Virus record (IMG/VR): IMGVR_UViG_3300044705_000012
Coordinates: 1 to 35,099 of that record
DNA length: 35,099 nucleotides
Source of the DNA: a virus
Direction: 5' to 3' (one strand)
The notes under the pieces are model-generated. The model saw nothing but the letters and a program-made list of their open reading frames with translations, was not told the origin of the DNA and did not search any database. The translations under genes and the position numbers were made by a program. Positions 25,725-33,781 of this stretch are shown piece by piece; position 1 is the stretch's first letter, and every line of letters starts with the position of its first letter.

Positions 25725-26231
25725 TCACTCGTCCCAGCATACCCAGCACAGCATATTGACGGCCGCCGCGAAAGTGACTCGGACCCGGACAAACTTTGAC
25801 ACCGCGACAATCGGGCGCTCCGCTGGTGTGAACTGGTAGTCGTAGTTCATCGATGCCGCCCCGGCCGTGGGCGGGATCTGATCGGTGTCGAAGGATCGTG
25901 TTGCTGTGATGCTGCCCTCAACGGTTGCGTTGTAACCAGTAGCTCCTGTCCCAAGCGTCATGAGGGATGCAGGAGCATTGGGATCCAACGGCTGGACCCC
26001 AGATGCCACATGCGCAGTTACAGTGGCACCAACATCAGTTTGGATCAACTCGATGATGCCGCCGGTCGATCCGGGCACCGCGTCCAGGCTGTAACCCCAA
26101 GAGAGAATCTGGATCTGTCGTGTGCTAGGAGTAGCAATCTGCAGCATCGTCTTGATGCTGGTGCCTGTGGTTACCTTGGCGATGGCCGCCGTGGTCGGCA
26201 TCGGAGCATTCCAGCACTTGTACCTGTGCAT
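25725..26231 (-). CDS. Tail protein, actinophage family
   Basis: 168 residues, ATG at 26231 after AGGCGAGG. The product contains PTTAAIAKVTTGTSIKTMLQ, IATPSTRQIQILSWGYSLDA, VASGVQPLDPNAPASLMTLG and ends VRVRVTFAAAVNMLCWVCWD. It matches a set of actinophage proteins found just after the tape measure that look like β-sandwich virion proteins. Likely a distal tail or decoration component. No enzyme motif. Confidence 0.75.
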   Translation of the reverse strand: MHRYKCWNAPMPTTAAIAKVTTGTSIKTMLQIATPSTRQIQILSWGYSLDAVPGSTGGIIELIQTDVGATVTAHVASGVQPLDPNAPASLMTLGTGATGYNATVEGSITATRSFDTDQIPPTAGAASMNYDYQFTPAERPIVAVSKFVRVRVTFAAAVNMLCWVCWDE

Positions 26232-26251
26232 CTTGTCGGCCTCGCCTTTCT

Positions 26252-28636
26252 CTATGCTACGGTCAACTTCTTGCCCGAGGAGTCATAGAATGTTATCTTG
26301 CCTCTCCGCACCAAGCTCTTGAAGAGCGTTGCGAAAGCTCCATCGAGGTCCCCCGAGAAGTCCATGTTTGCCGCCCCTCCTGTTGGCGAGGAGCCATTGG
26401 GGTAGACGGTTGCTCCGGTAGGCAGGGAGACAACCTCTGGGCCACGCTCGCCAACTACAGCCAACCCGCCCTGGCCGATGTACCCGCCTGAGGCTAGGTA
26501 TGGAATCGTCGGCAGGTGTGGGAAGTTGACGCCCGGAAGCTGATTGGCTTGGTCGATCACGTTGCTGTTGATGAATCCAATTGCGGAGTTGACAATGCGG
26601 ATTACACCGTTGATAGCACTCTTCACCGTCGAGACCGCGTCATGGAAGGCCGAGGAGATAAAGCCTCCGATGGCAGAGAACACATCAGAGAACACCTTGC
26701 CGACGGCATGGACCTTATCCATCAACGCGTCGAACCGAGAGTGGATGAACTCAATCACACCATGGATGACTACACCTACGCCATGCGCCCATGGCTCAAT
26801 GGCGTTGTGCCACAACCAGGAGAACACATCACCGATGGCGTGTAGTACCAACATGAATGCTTGACCGGCCGGTAGCAAAACATTGTGCCATATGAATTCA
26901 AACTCAATCTTCACGCCGTTGAAGAATGGCTTCAAGACGTTGTCCCAGATCGGCTTGAACACATCATATGCGATGTCGAGGAACAGATTGCGGAAGGATG
27001 TAACAATCTGCATGACGACGCGCATGGTGAGGATGAAGGCCTGCCAAATTGGATACAAAATGTTGTGCCACAACCATATGAATGGCGCGGCGATGTCCTT
27101 CCCAACCTTCACAAAGAAGTTGGCGAATGGTCCAGCGAACCAGGCTCCTACAGCCTTGAGGAAGCCCCAGATGTCACCCCAAAGTCCGATGAAGAAGTCG
27201 CGGAAGCCCTTGCTATTAGTCCACAATAGGTACACCCCAGCAGCGATGGCTGCTATTGCTATGACAATCAAGCCGACCGGGTTGGCATCCATGGCTAGGT
27301 TGAGCAACCATTGTGCAGCCGTCCAGAGTTTGGTAGCAACCATGATGGCCTTCAGCACACCTTCATAGGCAAGCATCCCCACCTTCCAAGCCACGAAGGT
27401 TGTTGCCAGCGTGCCGATGACAATGGCGAGTGCACTAGCTACCTCTTTGTGCTTAGCGAGCCAACCAACCAACATCGTAATTGCATCAAGCACAAGTTGT
27501 ACCTTGGGAAGCAGAGCTTGGCCAATCTGAATACCAAGCGCTTCAACAGATCCCTTAGCCTCAGACATGCGCTGATTGAAGTTCTTCTGTACATCAGCCC
27601 AGCCCTCGATGGTCTGACCGCCGGCTTTCACCTTCTCATTGATTACATCTGTGTTGTGCTGGAATACTTCCATGTTGGCGCCAGTTAGCTCCAGCGCAGC
27701 TTGCATTGACTTTGTTCCACCAGTCATCGTCGCGAGCGCTCCGATGAAGGTCTGCTGTGTGGGAGGAAGGTTAGCCAGGATCTGTTGGAATTTATTGGCA
27801 TCCCCTGATGCTTTCCGCAGCTGTTCGATCAGAACCGTACCTGCCGGTCCCATCTTTCTTTGGATAGCATCAGTTATCATCTGAAGCGTGCTAGCTAGAC
27901 CGTTCTTGCCGAGGTTCATCGATACCGTTGTCGCATTCAGGCCAAGCGCCTCCATCTCAGCGCGAGCCTTCGCAGTTGGATTCGACAGCTGGCCAATCGT
28001 TTGCTTCAGATAGGTCGCAGCGCTCGCCGCATCCGTACCTTGCCCAGTCATCGTGGCCATGGCGCCCAGAACTTCATTGAGCTTGACACCCGCTAGGGAT
28101 GCAATGGGTGCTACAGTTGACAGAGAGCCACTGAGAGCCTCAAGGTTGGTCTTCCCCTGACCCTCGGCTGCAATAAGCGCATTTGTGGCTGCAGCGGCCT
28201 GATCTGCCCCCATGTGGTAAGCATTGAGCGCGGTCGTGACAGCATCCGCCACAGTAGCCATATCAGCGTTGCCGACCTTGGCGCCCTCGGCTGCAACCTT
28301 CAAAACATTCAGACCCTGCGCCCCGTGAAATCCAGCAGACTCGATCAGGTACATGCCCTTGAGTAGGTCTTGAGTCTTCTCTCCAACTTGTCCAGCCATT
28401 TGAAGAATGCCATCGCTGACAATCTTCATGTTTGAGTCGACCTCGCCTGCTCCGGTCTTAAGACGAGTCATTCCCTGCTGAAAGTTTGCTGCCATATCAA
28501 CGAACTTCGCTCCAGCTACAGCAGCACCAATTGAGAGAGCGGCAGAGAACTTGTAGAAAGCACTACTAGCTGATCCAATTGCCGCAGAGGTCAAGTCGCG
28601 ACCGATGATGTCGAAGATTACGGCAGTATCGGTCAT
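26252..28636 (-). CDS. Tape measure protein
   Basis: 794 residues, the longest gene in the window, directly after the frameshifted tail chaperones. The N-terminal 400 residues form the TP901-type core (ALSIGAAVAGAKFVDMAANF, QQGMTRLKTGAGEVDSNMKI, VADAVTTALNAYHMGADQAA, MATMTGQGTDAASAATYLKQ). Residues about 410-490 contain transmembrane-like segments (ASALAIVIGTLATTFVAW; LIVIAIAAIAAGVYLLW), and the rest has repeated aromatic helices (FIWLWHNILYPIWQ; FIWHNVLLPAGQAF; FSWLWHNAIEPWAH). The tape length predicts a tail of roughly 120 nm using about 0.15 nm per residue. Confidence 0.95.
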   Translation of the reverse strand: MTDTAVIFDIIGRDLTSAAIGSASSAFYKFSAALSIGAAVAGAKFVDMAANFQQGMTRLKTGAGEVDSNMKIVSDGILQMAGQVGEKTQDLLKGMYLIESAGFHGAQGLNVLKVAAEGAKVGNADMATVADAVTTALNAYHMGADQAAAATNALIAAEGQGKTNLEALSGSLSTVAPIASLAGVKLNEVLGAMATMTGQGTDAASAATYLKQTIGQLSNPTAKARAEMEALGLNATTVSMNLGKNGLASTLQMITDAIQRKMGPAGTVLIEQLRKASGDANKFQQILANLPPTQQTFIGALATMTGGTKSMQAALELTGANMEVFQHNTDVINEKVKAGGQTIEGWADVQKNFNQRMSEAKGSVEALGIQIGQALLPKVQLVLDAITMLVGWLAKHKEVASALAIVIGTLATTFVAWKVGMLAYEGVLKAIMVATKLWTAAQWLLNLAMDANPVGLIVIAIAAIAAGVYLLWTNSKGFRDFFIGLWGDIWGFLKAVGAWFAGPFANFFVKVGKDIAAPFIWLWHNILYPIWQAFILTMRVVMQIVTSFRNLFLDIAYDVFKPIWDNVLKPFFNGVKIEFEFIWHNVLLPAGQAFMLVLHAIGDVFSWLWHNAIEPWAHGVGVVIHGVIEFIHSRFDALMDKVHAVGKVFSDVFSAIGGFISSAFHDAVSTVKSAINGVIRIVNSAIGFINSNVIDQANQLPGVNFPHLPTIPYLASGGYIGQGGLAVVGERGPEVVSLPTGATVYPNGSSPTGGAANMDFSGDLDGAFATLFKSLVRRGKITFYDSSGKKLTVA

Positions 28637-28649
28637 GACCTGAGCCTCT

Positions 28650-29188
28650 CTATCTCTTGTTGTTCTCTTCTATAACTTTGTCCACCCCAGCTATGCAGTA
28701 ATCCAACTCCTGCACCGTCAACTGTCTTTGAACAACTGGGTCAATCCCTTGCTGAGCAAGCGCGAACATGTATCTCAGTCTGCGCTCGCGCCTTGCGCTT
28801 TTCCCTCGCCTCCGGGTGCCGGGCGAGCCTTGGCGATTTCGTGCTCCAGACCCGCCAGAAGCGTTTCCTTGTCCACGCCAGGCTGCTCTGGCGCTTCCTT
28901 GACGCTCTGGACGATCTCCCGCATCTCTTCCTGGTCGTATTCCAGCTTGACTTCGCTGTTCTTGAACTGGACATCACGCAGCTGAAGCCCTCGATGGACT
29001 CGACGTAGGAACGTCCACAGCAGCGTCCGGCGAGCCTTCACCGATCCCTTGCGAAGGTTCATCAGGAACTCATCCCAGGTCCAACCTGTAGCCGACTCCA
29101 CAGCCTCGGAGTCGAACGTGTTGAAGTCGTTGGGGTTGAAGATGAACTCTTCCGGTTCGTTGCCCTCTGGCTGGTAAGTGAGGTACAT
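28650..29188 (-). CDS. Tail assembly chaperone, -1 frameshift product (GT-type)
   Basis: About 179 residues when ribosomes slip back one base at GGGAAAA (28799-28805) after codon 130. The -1 frame then reads SARRERRLRYMFALAQQGID, PVVQRQLTVQELDYCIAGVD and KVIEENNKR before a TAG at 28650-28652, 13 bases before the tape measure start. The extension is protein-like, has no start codon or ribosome site of its own, and fills the gap exactly, as in lambda gpGT. Expected role: the longer chaperone bridges tape measure and tail-tube subunits. Confidence 0.9.
28775..29188 (-). CDS. Tail assembly chaperone, unshifted product (G-type)
   Basis: 137 residues, ATG at 29188. The product starts MYLTYQPEGNEPEEFIFNPN, with a mixed α/β region (DFNTFDSEAVESATGWTWDE, LRKGSVKARRTLLWTFLRRV) and a helical acidic tail (LEYDQEEMREIVQSVKEAPE). 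The Pro/Gly-rich end (ARPAPGGEGKAQGASAD) holds the slippery sequence. Position between tail tube and tape measure is the normal one for the gpG-like chaperone. Most ribosomes are expected to end here. Confidence 0.88.
   Translation of the reverse strand: MYLTYQPEGNEPEEFIFNPNDFNTFDSEAVESATGWTWDEFLMNLRKGSVKARRTLLWTFLRRVHRGLQLRDVQFKNSEVKLEYDQEEMREIVQSVKEAPEQPGVDKETLLAGLEHEIAKARPAPGGEGKAQGASAD
28799..28805 (-). promoter_or_regulatory. Programmed -1 frameshift site GGGAAAA
   Basis: In the zero frame the heptamer is read G GGA AAA (last base of codon 128, then codons 129 and 130), the X XXY YYZ form required for tandem slippage. Lambda uses the close relative GGGAAAG. The -1 frame stays open for 49 codons, the zero frame for 7. 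Confidence 0.9.
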
Positions 29189-29194
29189 CCCTGT

Positions 29195-29683
29195 TTACAA
29201 CCTTTGCCCTAGTCGCATGGCCAAGCGGCGACAAGCAGCGATCACTGCCGCTCGGTACTCTTCCTTGTACTTAATCAGAGCTTCATCGAAGTACCCCGGG
29301 ATGGGGGACTCCTGCTCCACCCAGATCTGTTTGTTACCATACACTGGGTGACGCCATGTATCCCTATTGAGTCGACGGGCAGCGAGTTTGAACCCTCGGA
29401 TGTTTGGGGTGAATGGAATCCGGATGAACACCCCTGCCCGTCGACCGCTCAACCGCACCGACAGCTTGACTCTCGACGCAAGATAAGAGCCCAGAGCCGG
29501 CTTGCTGACGGTGCCATTCGCTGGCATACCCTGAAGCTTGCTCTTCACCTCATTGATGCCCGGCTCAACCGCTGCGCGGAAAGCCGTTATCAACTCAGCC
29601 TTGAGAGCGGCCTTATTTGCCTCGGCCCTCATCAGCTTGGAGAGCTTTACCAGCTTGCTCTGGTCAACCGTCAGTTCGATCAT
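29195..29683 (-). CDS. HK97 gp10-like tail completion protein
   Basis: 162 residues, ATG 6 bases after the previous stop. The product starts MIELTVDQSKLVKLSKLMRA, with a long amphipathic N-terminal helix, then ITAFRAAVEPGINEVKSKLQ, a basic β-region (VKLSVRLSGRRAGVFIRIPF) and DTWRHPVYGNKQIWVEQESP (about 108-127), and a C-terminal helix. A conserved-looking HPVYGN and Trp pattern is typical of the HK97 gp10/neck family. It is unusual that it follows the tail-tube genes, since relatives usually precede them. Confidence 0.75.
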   Translation of the reverse strand: MIELTVDQSKLVKLSKLMRAEANKAALKAELITAFRAAVEPGINEVKSKLQGMPANGTVSKPALGSYLASRVKLSVRLSGRRAGVFIRIPFTPNIRGFKLAARRLNRDTWRHPVYGNKQIWVEQESPIPGYFDEALIKYKEEYRAAVIAACRRLAMRLGQRL

Positions 29684-29689
29684 TGCTGG

Positions 29690-30103
29690 CTACGAGGTCT
29701 GTCGCAGTACTGTGCCTGAGGTCGGGAACCCAACACTGACCGTCACGAGATCTCCCACCTTACCGATGATCGGAGTCCACTGATCGATCAGGATGTTGCC
29801 GGTGTACGCAGCATTGCTCGTCGAGCGAGCGCCGGAGGTAGGCCGGATTTCAAACGCCACGACAGTTCCAAGGATGCCCCACATGATCTCGTCGAGGTTC
29901 GCCGCAACATAGTCCTGCACGAAGTCGATGTTCAGGTTGCCATCCTTCAACCCGCCCCGGCGGACATGCCAGGTCTGGCCGAAAGTTGTAGCATCCTTGT
30001 CCTCGACCTTGACCGGGATCTCCACCTTGTTCCCGTGGTCTGACAGGACGTTGGAGTTGATGCTGATGTACGCGTCAGTCAGCACCGTTGGGTTGAAGGT
30101 CAT
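29690..30103 (-). CDS. Tail-tube-like protein, second copy
   Basis: 137 residues, ATG after AAGGAG. The opening MTFNPTVLTDAYISINSNVL is shared in its first eight residues with the preceding gene. The rest (KVEIPVKVEDKDATTFGQTW, HVRRGGLKDGNLNIDFVQDY) fits the small tail-tube or tail-associated β-sandwich proteins of actinophages. With a second, larger relative directly upstream, one may be the major tube subunit and the other a decoration or initiator subunit. Confidence 0.78.
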   Translation of the reverse strand: MTFNPTVLTDAYISINSNVLSDHGNKVEIPVKVEDKDATTFGQTWHVRRGGLKDGNLNIDFVQDYVAANLDEIMWGILGTVVAFEIRPTSGARSTSNAAYTGNILIDQWTPIIGKVGDLVTVSVGFPTSGTVLRQTS

Positions 30104-30113
30104 CTAGAACTCC

Positions 30114-30866
30114 TTACTTGGGGCCGATGCCGGCCGACACAGCAAACAAGAAGCTTGGTGTTGCCCCGGTGATCGTCCAGGTAACCCGCCACCAAGTATC
30201 GGTGATAGCGCCAAGCGCGCTACCGGTCTGACCTCCAAGTGCCGTCGCAGCATTGAAGCTGATGCGGGTATTTGGAGCGGAGAAGGCGTTGCTTGTATCT
30301 GATTGCACCGTGACGGTAATCGTCGGTGTGCTCGTGCCAGAGATAGACAGGACATGAAGATTGGCATACATCCTCTGCGAGGCGCTGACAGCACCAAGCT
30401 GGACTCCTGTTCCGTTACCACTCGCTGTCCGCGCGGTGCCTTGCGGGTGGAGGATCTTCCCCCGGACGTCAGGCCAGTTGGTTGCCATGCTTGAAGACCA
30501 GGCGAGAAGTTCCCCAACCTTCGCTCCAGGTTGATAACTGGTAACCTGCCCCCGGGTTAGGTAGGCCAGATCTCCTGCTGCTCCAGTACTCGCCGAGAGC
30601 ATCGTCAACGCAATGTTGGGAGAGCTAAGCGCATTCCACCAAGCATCATCAGGCATAGAGAGGTCTCCAGCCTGAAAGAATCCATCGCAGTCTGCCTTGC
30701 CGTCAAACAGCCCGCCCACGTAGGTGTTGGATCCGCTATCACCAAAGGTGGTGCGAGTGAGCTTGTTGGCGGTCGCACCGAACTCGGCCTTGTTGCTGAA
30801 TCCGGTTAGGTCTGCGCCATCAAGGTATATGTTGCAACCCAGCAGCACAGTCGGGTTAAACGTCAT
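30114..30866 (-). CDS. Tail-tube-like protein, larger copy
   Basis: 250 residues using the ATG at 30866, which overlaps the previous stop (ATGA) and lines up with the start of the paralogue; a GTG at 30872 is possible. The product begins MTFNPTVLLGCNIYLDGADL, then TGFSNKAEFGATANKLTRTT, FDGKADCDGFFQAG and TMLSASTGAAGDLAYLTRGQ, and a C-terminal jelly-roll-like region (LHVLSISGTSTPTITVTVQS). This is likely the major tail protein with an extra C-terminal domain displayed on the tail surface. Confidence 0.8.
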   Translation of the reverse strand: MTFNPTVLLGCNIYLDGADLTGFSNKAEFGATANKLTRTTFGDSGSNTYVGGLFDGKADCDGFFQAGDLSMPDDAWWNALSSPNIALTMLSASTGAAGDLAYLTRGQVTSYQPGAKVGELLAWSSSMATNWPDVRGKILHPQGTARTASGNGTGVQLGAVSASQRMYANLHVLSISGTSTPTITVTVQSDTSNAFSAPNTRISFNAATALGGQTGSALGAITDTWWRVTWTITGATPSFLFAVSAGIGPK

Positions 30867-31273
30867 GCCCACACCGCCACATCGAGTACGCTGCCCAAGT
30901 AGTAGGTATCGCCAATCAAGTACAACCGGTAAGCCCCACGAGCCCGGACCACCTTCAGCGTCTTACAAGTCCCTCCGAGCGTCTTGTCGGTCTCGATTGC
31001 TTGTAGCAATGAGTTCGATCCGGTCTCGGCGAGATATCCCATCAACAGCTTGCGACCGGCATCTGTATCCCCAGTCGAGGTAAAGATGCCGCAAGAGAAG
31101 GTTACCGAAGTCATGCCACCTACAGGGCTGAATGTCTGGTGGTAAGCCAGCTCAACCTCTGTTGGTGCGAATACCGGCGGGTTGATGGCTCCTGGAAGCG
31201 AGGCATAGCAACGCAATCCAGATATCGTCCTGGCAGCAGTGGCCAGACCTTCATGTATAGCTTCAACGTCCAC
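30863..31273 (-). CDS. Neck protein, probable tail terminator
   Basis: 136 residues, GTG start after AAGAGG. The product starts VDVEAIHEGLATAARTISGL, has an α/β pattern with FAPTEVELAYHQTFSPVGGM, TSVTFSCGIFTSTGDTDAGR and KLLMGYLAETGSNSLLQAIE, and ends YYLGSVLDVAVWA. The helix-β-helix arrangement and position between connector and tail tube fit a tail terminator (gpU-like). Overlaps the next gene by four bases. Confidence 0.7.
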   Translation of the reverse strand: MDVEAIHEGLATAARTISGLRCYASLPGAINPPVFAPTEVELAYHQTFSPVGGMTSVTFSCGIFTSTGDTDAGRKLLMGYLAETGSNSLLQAIETDKTLGGTCKTLKVVRARGAYRLYLIGDTYYLGSVLDVAVWA

Positions 31274-31288
31274 TGGATTGCCTCTTCA

Positions 31289-32137
31289 TCACGGAGCATC
31301 CTTGATGTATGCGCTAATAAGATTGTCGTAGTCGCTGTCATACCGGCTCACCCGGATAACGCCCATGTCCGAGAAGCCTCGCACACCCTCTGGGGAGTCC
31401 TTGCGCCGAAACAGTCGAGCAGCCAGCAACAGAGTCGCATTCTTTATGCTGATTGGAACCCTTGGCCAGCCCCACTGAGCCGTCACGCGGATTCTCTGAA
31501 GTCCCCACATTGGCCATTGGCCTACCAGACGTCGGATCTGCTCGATGGCTCGTCCATTGGCCATCGCATTCTCTGGCAGCGTGTCCCAGAGGCTGCTGTC
31601 GATCTGAGACCAGGTGGTATCGCGTCCGATCTCGACGATCAATCCGGTAGTCGAGCCGATGTCATCTACTGACAGCAATTCCTCGTGACGTGGCCGGTAG
31701 ATCCGAGCGCTAGCAACAGTATCGAGGCCGAACCCATACGGGCGGCCACAGTCGGTGTTTACACGCTCTTGTGCGGCTGCTAGACGGTCAAGCAGCTCAA
31801 CGTCATCAGAGGTATCAGAAGTTGCAATCCGCAGCACAGTCTTCAGCTCAGCCAAGGAGGCGTAAAGACTCGGTGCTGGATTCTCTGCATCAAGCTCATC
31901 ATCAGCAACATCAACGATAGCACCGGAAACAGTCCATGTCCATCGCCACTTTCCGGCTGCGGTGATATCGAATGTCGCATCATATGTGCCGGTGGCGGTA
32001 TGCGTCACGGTCGGGTTGGTAACTACACCCGACGGAGAAGTAACCGCGAGCGCCACCGTAGCATCCGTCAAGACACCATCAGCGCTGTACGCAAGGTACC
32101 GGATGTTAGCCCGGTCTCCTACATCCTTGATTATCAA
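31289..32137 (-). CDS. Head-tail connector with N-terminal β domain
   Basis: 282 residues, TTG start overlapping the previous stop (TTGA) with GGGGGAG upstream. Residues about 1-90 form an Ig-like β-domain (DRANIRYLAYSADGVLTDAT, VALAVTSPSGVVTNPTVTHT, GKWRWTWTVSG). Residues 95-282 resemble the phage gp6/gp15-like adaptor fold: SLAELKTVLRIATSDTSDDV, ELLDRLAAAQERVNTDCGRP, and LLLAARLFRRKDSPEGV. The adaptor binds the portal and closes the head. The extra N-terminal domain may sit on the outside of the neck. Confidence 0.82.
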   Translation of the reverse strand: MIIKDVGDRANIRYLAYSADGVLTDATVALAVTSPSGVVTNPTVTHTATGTYDATFDITAAGKWRWTWTVSGAIVDVADDELDAENPAPSLYASLAELKTVLRIATSDTSDDVELLDRLAAAQERVNTDCGRPYGFGLDTVASARIYRPRHEELLSVDDIGSTTGLIVEIGRDTTWSQIDSSLWDTLPENAMANGRAIEQIRRLVGQWPMWGLQRIRVTAQWGWPRVPISIKNATLLLAARLFRRKDSPEGVRGFSDMGVIRVSRYDSDYDNLISAYIKDAP

Positions 32138-32997
32138 GAAGCTCTCCCCCAGTCGGTGCTCTTCGTGATGTGACCAGGATTGCTATGCCTGGATATCCTC
32201 GCGTAATCAGTGCGTTGGGTAATCCTAGGCCCAGGAGAGCTTGTGCTAACTGCCAGAGAGGCAGTGGTGGTGAATGGGATCGTTGCAGAGCCGTTGAATA
32301 CAACAACCCCAGTCATAGATCCTGTGGTAACAAACGGGATTGTCCCTGATCCGTTTACAACCCCATTCTGGATCTCGATAGCCGCTGCAGTCCAGTTCAA
32401 GCCTGTAGGAGCAAGCAGACCAAAGTTGTATGACCCAGCCGCACCAACTGCTGCATAGGCGAAGTACTGGACGCTGTTGCTACCTACGTGACCATCATAG
32501 ATTCCATCCTCAGTATCACCAAGGAGGTACTGCCGAGTTGATGGATCTATGCTTTTCTCCTCGCACATGCACCAGGATATCACCGACCCACTCAGCGTCG
32601 TCACCAGCGGAGTCGAGAAGTCGCCTGTTCCATGTAAGGTTCCATTGACTGCTGGAGATACAGCCAACTTTGCGCCGCGCCATATCTCAACGCAAAGTGT
32701 ATGGCGGGTATTGGTTGCAACCGTTGGTGAGCTACTAATGGTGAATGGCGCCGGAGAGCCCGAGACGGTAGCGCCATAAATTACAGCATAGCCGGAGAAT
32801 CCACCTGGTGCTGCTTCCACATACTTGCTGTAAGACTGGGAGCCTCCGGTCGGAGTCCCCATACCAACATCAGTTTGCCAGGTTGTTGCCTTGACAATAA
32901 TGACGTCATTGTTCTGTACTGTGAAAGACTTAGTTGTCAAAGTCGTCTGGTCGGCCCCAGCCGATAGCACAAAGTCGGAGTCGACCTTTGTTGGCAT
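32134..32997 (-). CDS. Virion β-rich protein with internal repeats
   Basis: 287 residues, ATG 6 bases after the previous stop, with GGGAG upstream. The product starts MPTKVDSDFVLSAGADQTTL, has a β-sandwich of about 200 residues (SYSKYVEAAPGGFSGYAVIY, RHTLCVEIWRGAKLAVSPAV), then two short repeats, NGSGTIPFVTTGSMTG and NGSATIPFTTTASL, and a basic tail (ITQRTDYARISRHSNPGHIT). It resembles surface-exposed head decoration or fibre proteins. The repeats may be a flexible stalk. Confidence 0.72.
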   Translation of the reverse strand: MPTKVDSDFVLSAGADQTTLTTKSFTVQNNDVIIVKATTWQTDVGMGTPTGGSQSYSKYVEAAPGGFSGYAVIYGATVSGSPAPFTISSSPTVATNTRHTLCVEIWRGAKLAVSPAVNGTLHGTGDFSTPLVTTLSGSVISWCMCEEKSIDPSTRQYLLGDTEDGIYDGHVGSNSVQYFAYAAVGAAGSYNFGLLAPTGLNWTAAAIEIQNGVVNGSGTIPFVTTGSMTGVVVFNGSATIPFTTTASLAVSTSSPGPRITQRTDYARISRHSNPGHITKSTDWGRAS

Positions 32998-33003
32998 ATC
33001 TGC

Positions 33004-33381
33004 TTAGTCTCCCGTCAGCACCAGCGCACCGGCCGACACGACATAGCTAGCCCCAGCCGTTACTGCGACGTTTGCTGAAGCTGCTCCCCACCACCAACGA
33101 AATGGCGTTCCAGCAGAGTCGTAGATCTCGAATCCAACAACTGTACAAGCTGGCATTCCAGCGAAGGTGATATCAGCGTCATTGCTCATCTGCCCGCTAG
33201 CAGCTGTGGAAGTCGTTATGGTCTGCCGCGCGTACGACCCGCCCTCTACTTCGGTCCCAGCAGAAGCGTCATTCCCATTAACCGTCATGAGAGCAAGCTT
33301 CATCGGGGTTGTTGGGGCAGTAGTCGAGTGTCCGAACAACCAGTCCAGCGTGCGGTTCTCGGCGCCATCAGTTAGCGACAC
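33004..33381 (-). CDS. Small virion protein, tail-fibre-like family
   Basis: 125 residues from a GTG at 33381, nine bases after GGAAGGAG. It contains VSLTDGAENRTLDWLFGHST, TPMKLALMTVNGNDASAGTE, VEGGSYARQTITTSTAASGQ and FEIYDSAGTPFRWWWGA. The LTDxAEN...LDWLFG opening and the GTEV.GGSYARQ motif are frequent in small β-rich virion proteins of actinophages annotated as tail or head fibre. Probably surface-exposed. Confidence 0.75.
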   Translation of the reverse strand: MSLTDGAENRTLDWLFGHSTTAPTTPMKLALMTVNGNDASAGTEVEGGSYARQTITTSTAASGQMSNDADITFAGMPACTVVGFEIYDSAGTPFRWWWGAASANVAVTAGASYVVSAGALVLTGD

Positions 33382-33382
33382 C

Positions 33383-33781
33383 TCAGGACTCCTTCCGCAG
33401 CTGTGCAATCTGCTCTGTAAGCGCCGTATTCTGCTCCAGCAGGCTCTTGATAGCCTTCAGTATGTCTTCGTGCTGAGAGGTCTCTTGATAGTGGTGCATG
33501 GCCAACTCTGCCTGGATCTGCTCCCCTCGTTTGGCCGCCACGAGGAGGATGGCACCTTGCAAGGCTGCGAGGCAGGAGAGAACCAGATTCAGCAACACAA
33601 ACGGGTAGTGGTCGAACGTCCGGCCCGGGATGGTGAACATCCAAAGGCCGAGAAACGCCAAAGCAGAGAATACGAATGTCCAGGAGCCCATGCTATTGCG
33701 CATACGATCGGCAGCTTTCTCGCCAATCGACAGCTCATGCCCCGAGCGCACGCCTGGATGGTGATGCCACAACCTACTCAT
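33383..33781 (-). CDS. DUF1003-like membrane protein
   Basis: 132 residues. The ATG at 33781 follows GGAG and overlaps the epimerase gene by 8 bases. ADRMRNSMGSWTFVFSALAF (about 29-48) opens the DUF1003 pattern; the two hydrophobic helices are interrupted by TFDHYPFVLLNLVLSCLAAL (about 62-81), and EDILKAIKSLLEQNTALTEQ forms a coiled-coil tail. The GSWxF and FDxYPFxLLNLVLS signatures are diagnostic. The role of DUF1003 proteins is unknown. Membrane location in the host is expected, and finding one inside a virion gene block is unusual. Confidence 0.8.
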   Translation of the reverse strand: MSRLWHHHPGVRSGHELSIGEKAADRMRNSMGSWTFVFSALAFLGLWMFTIPGRTFDHYPFVLLNLVLSCLAALQGAILLVAAKRGEQIQAELAMHHYQETSQHEDILKAIKSLLEQNTALTEQIAQLRKES

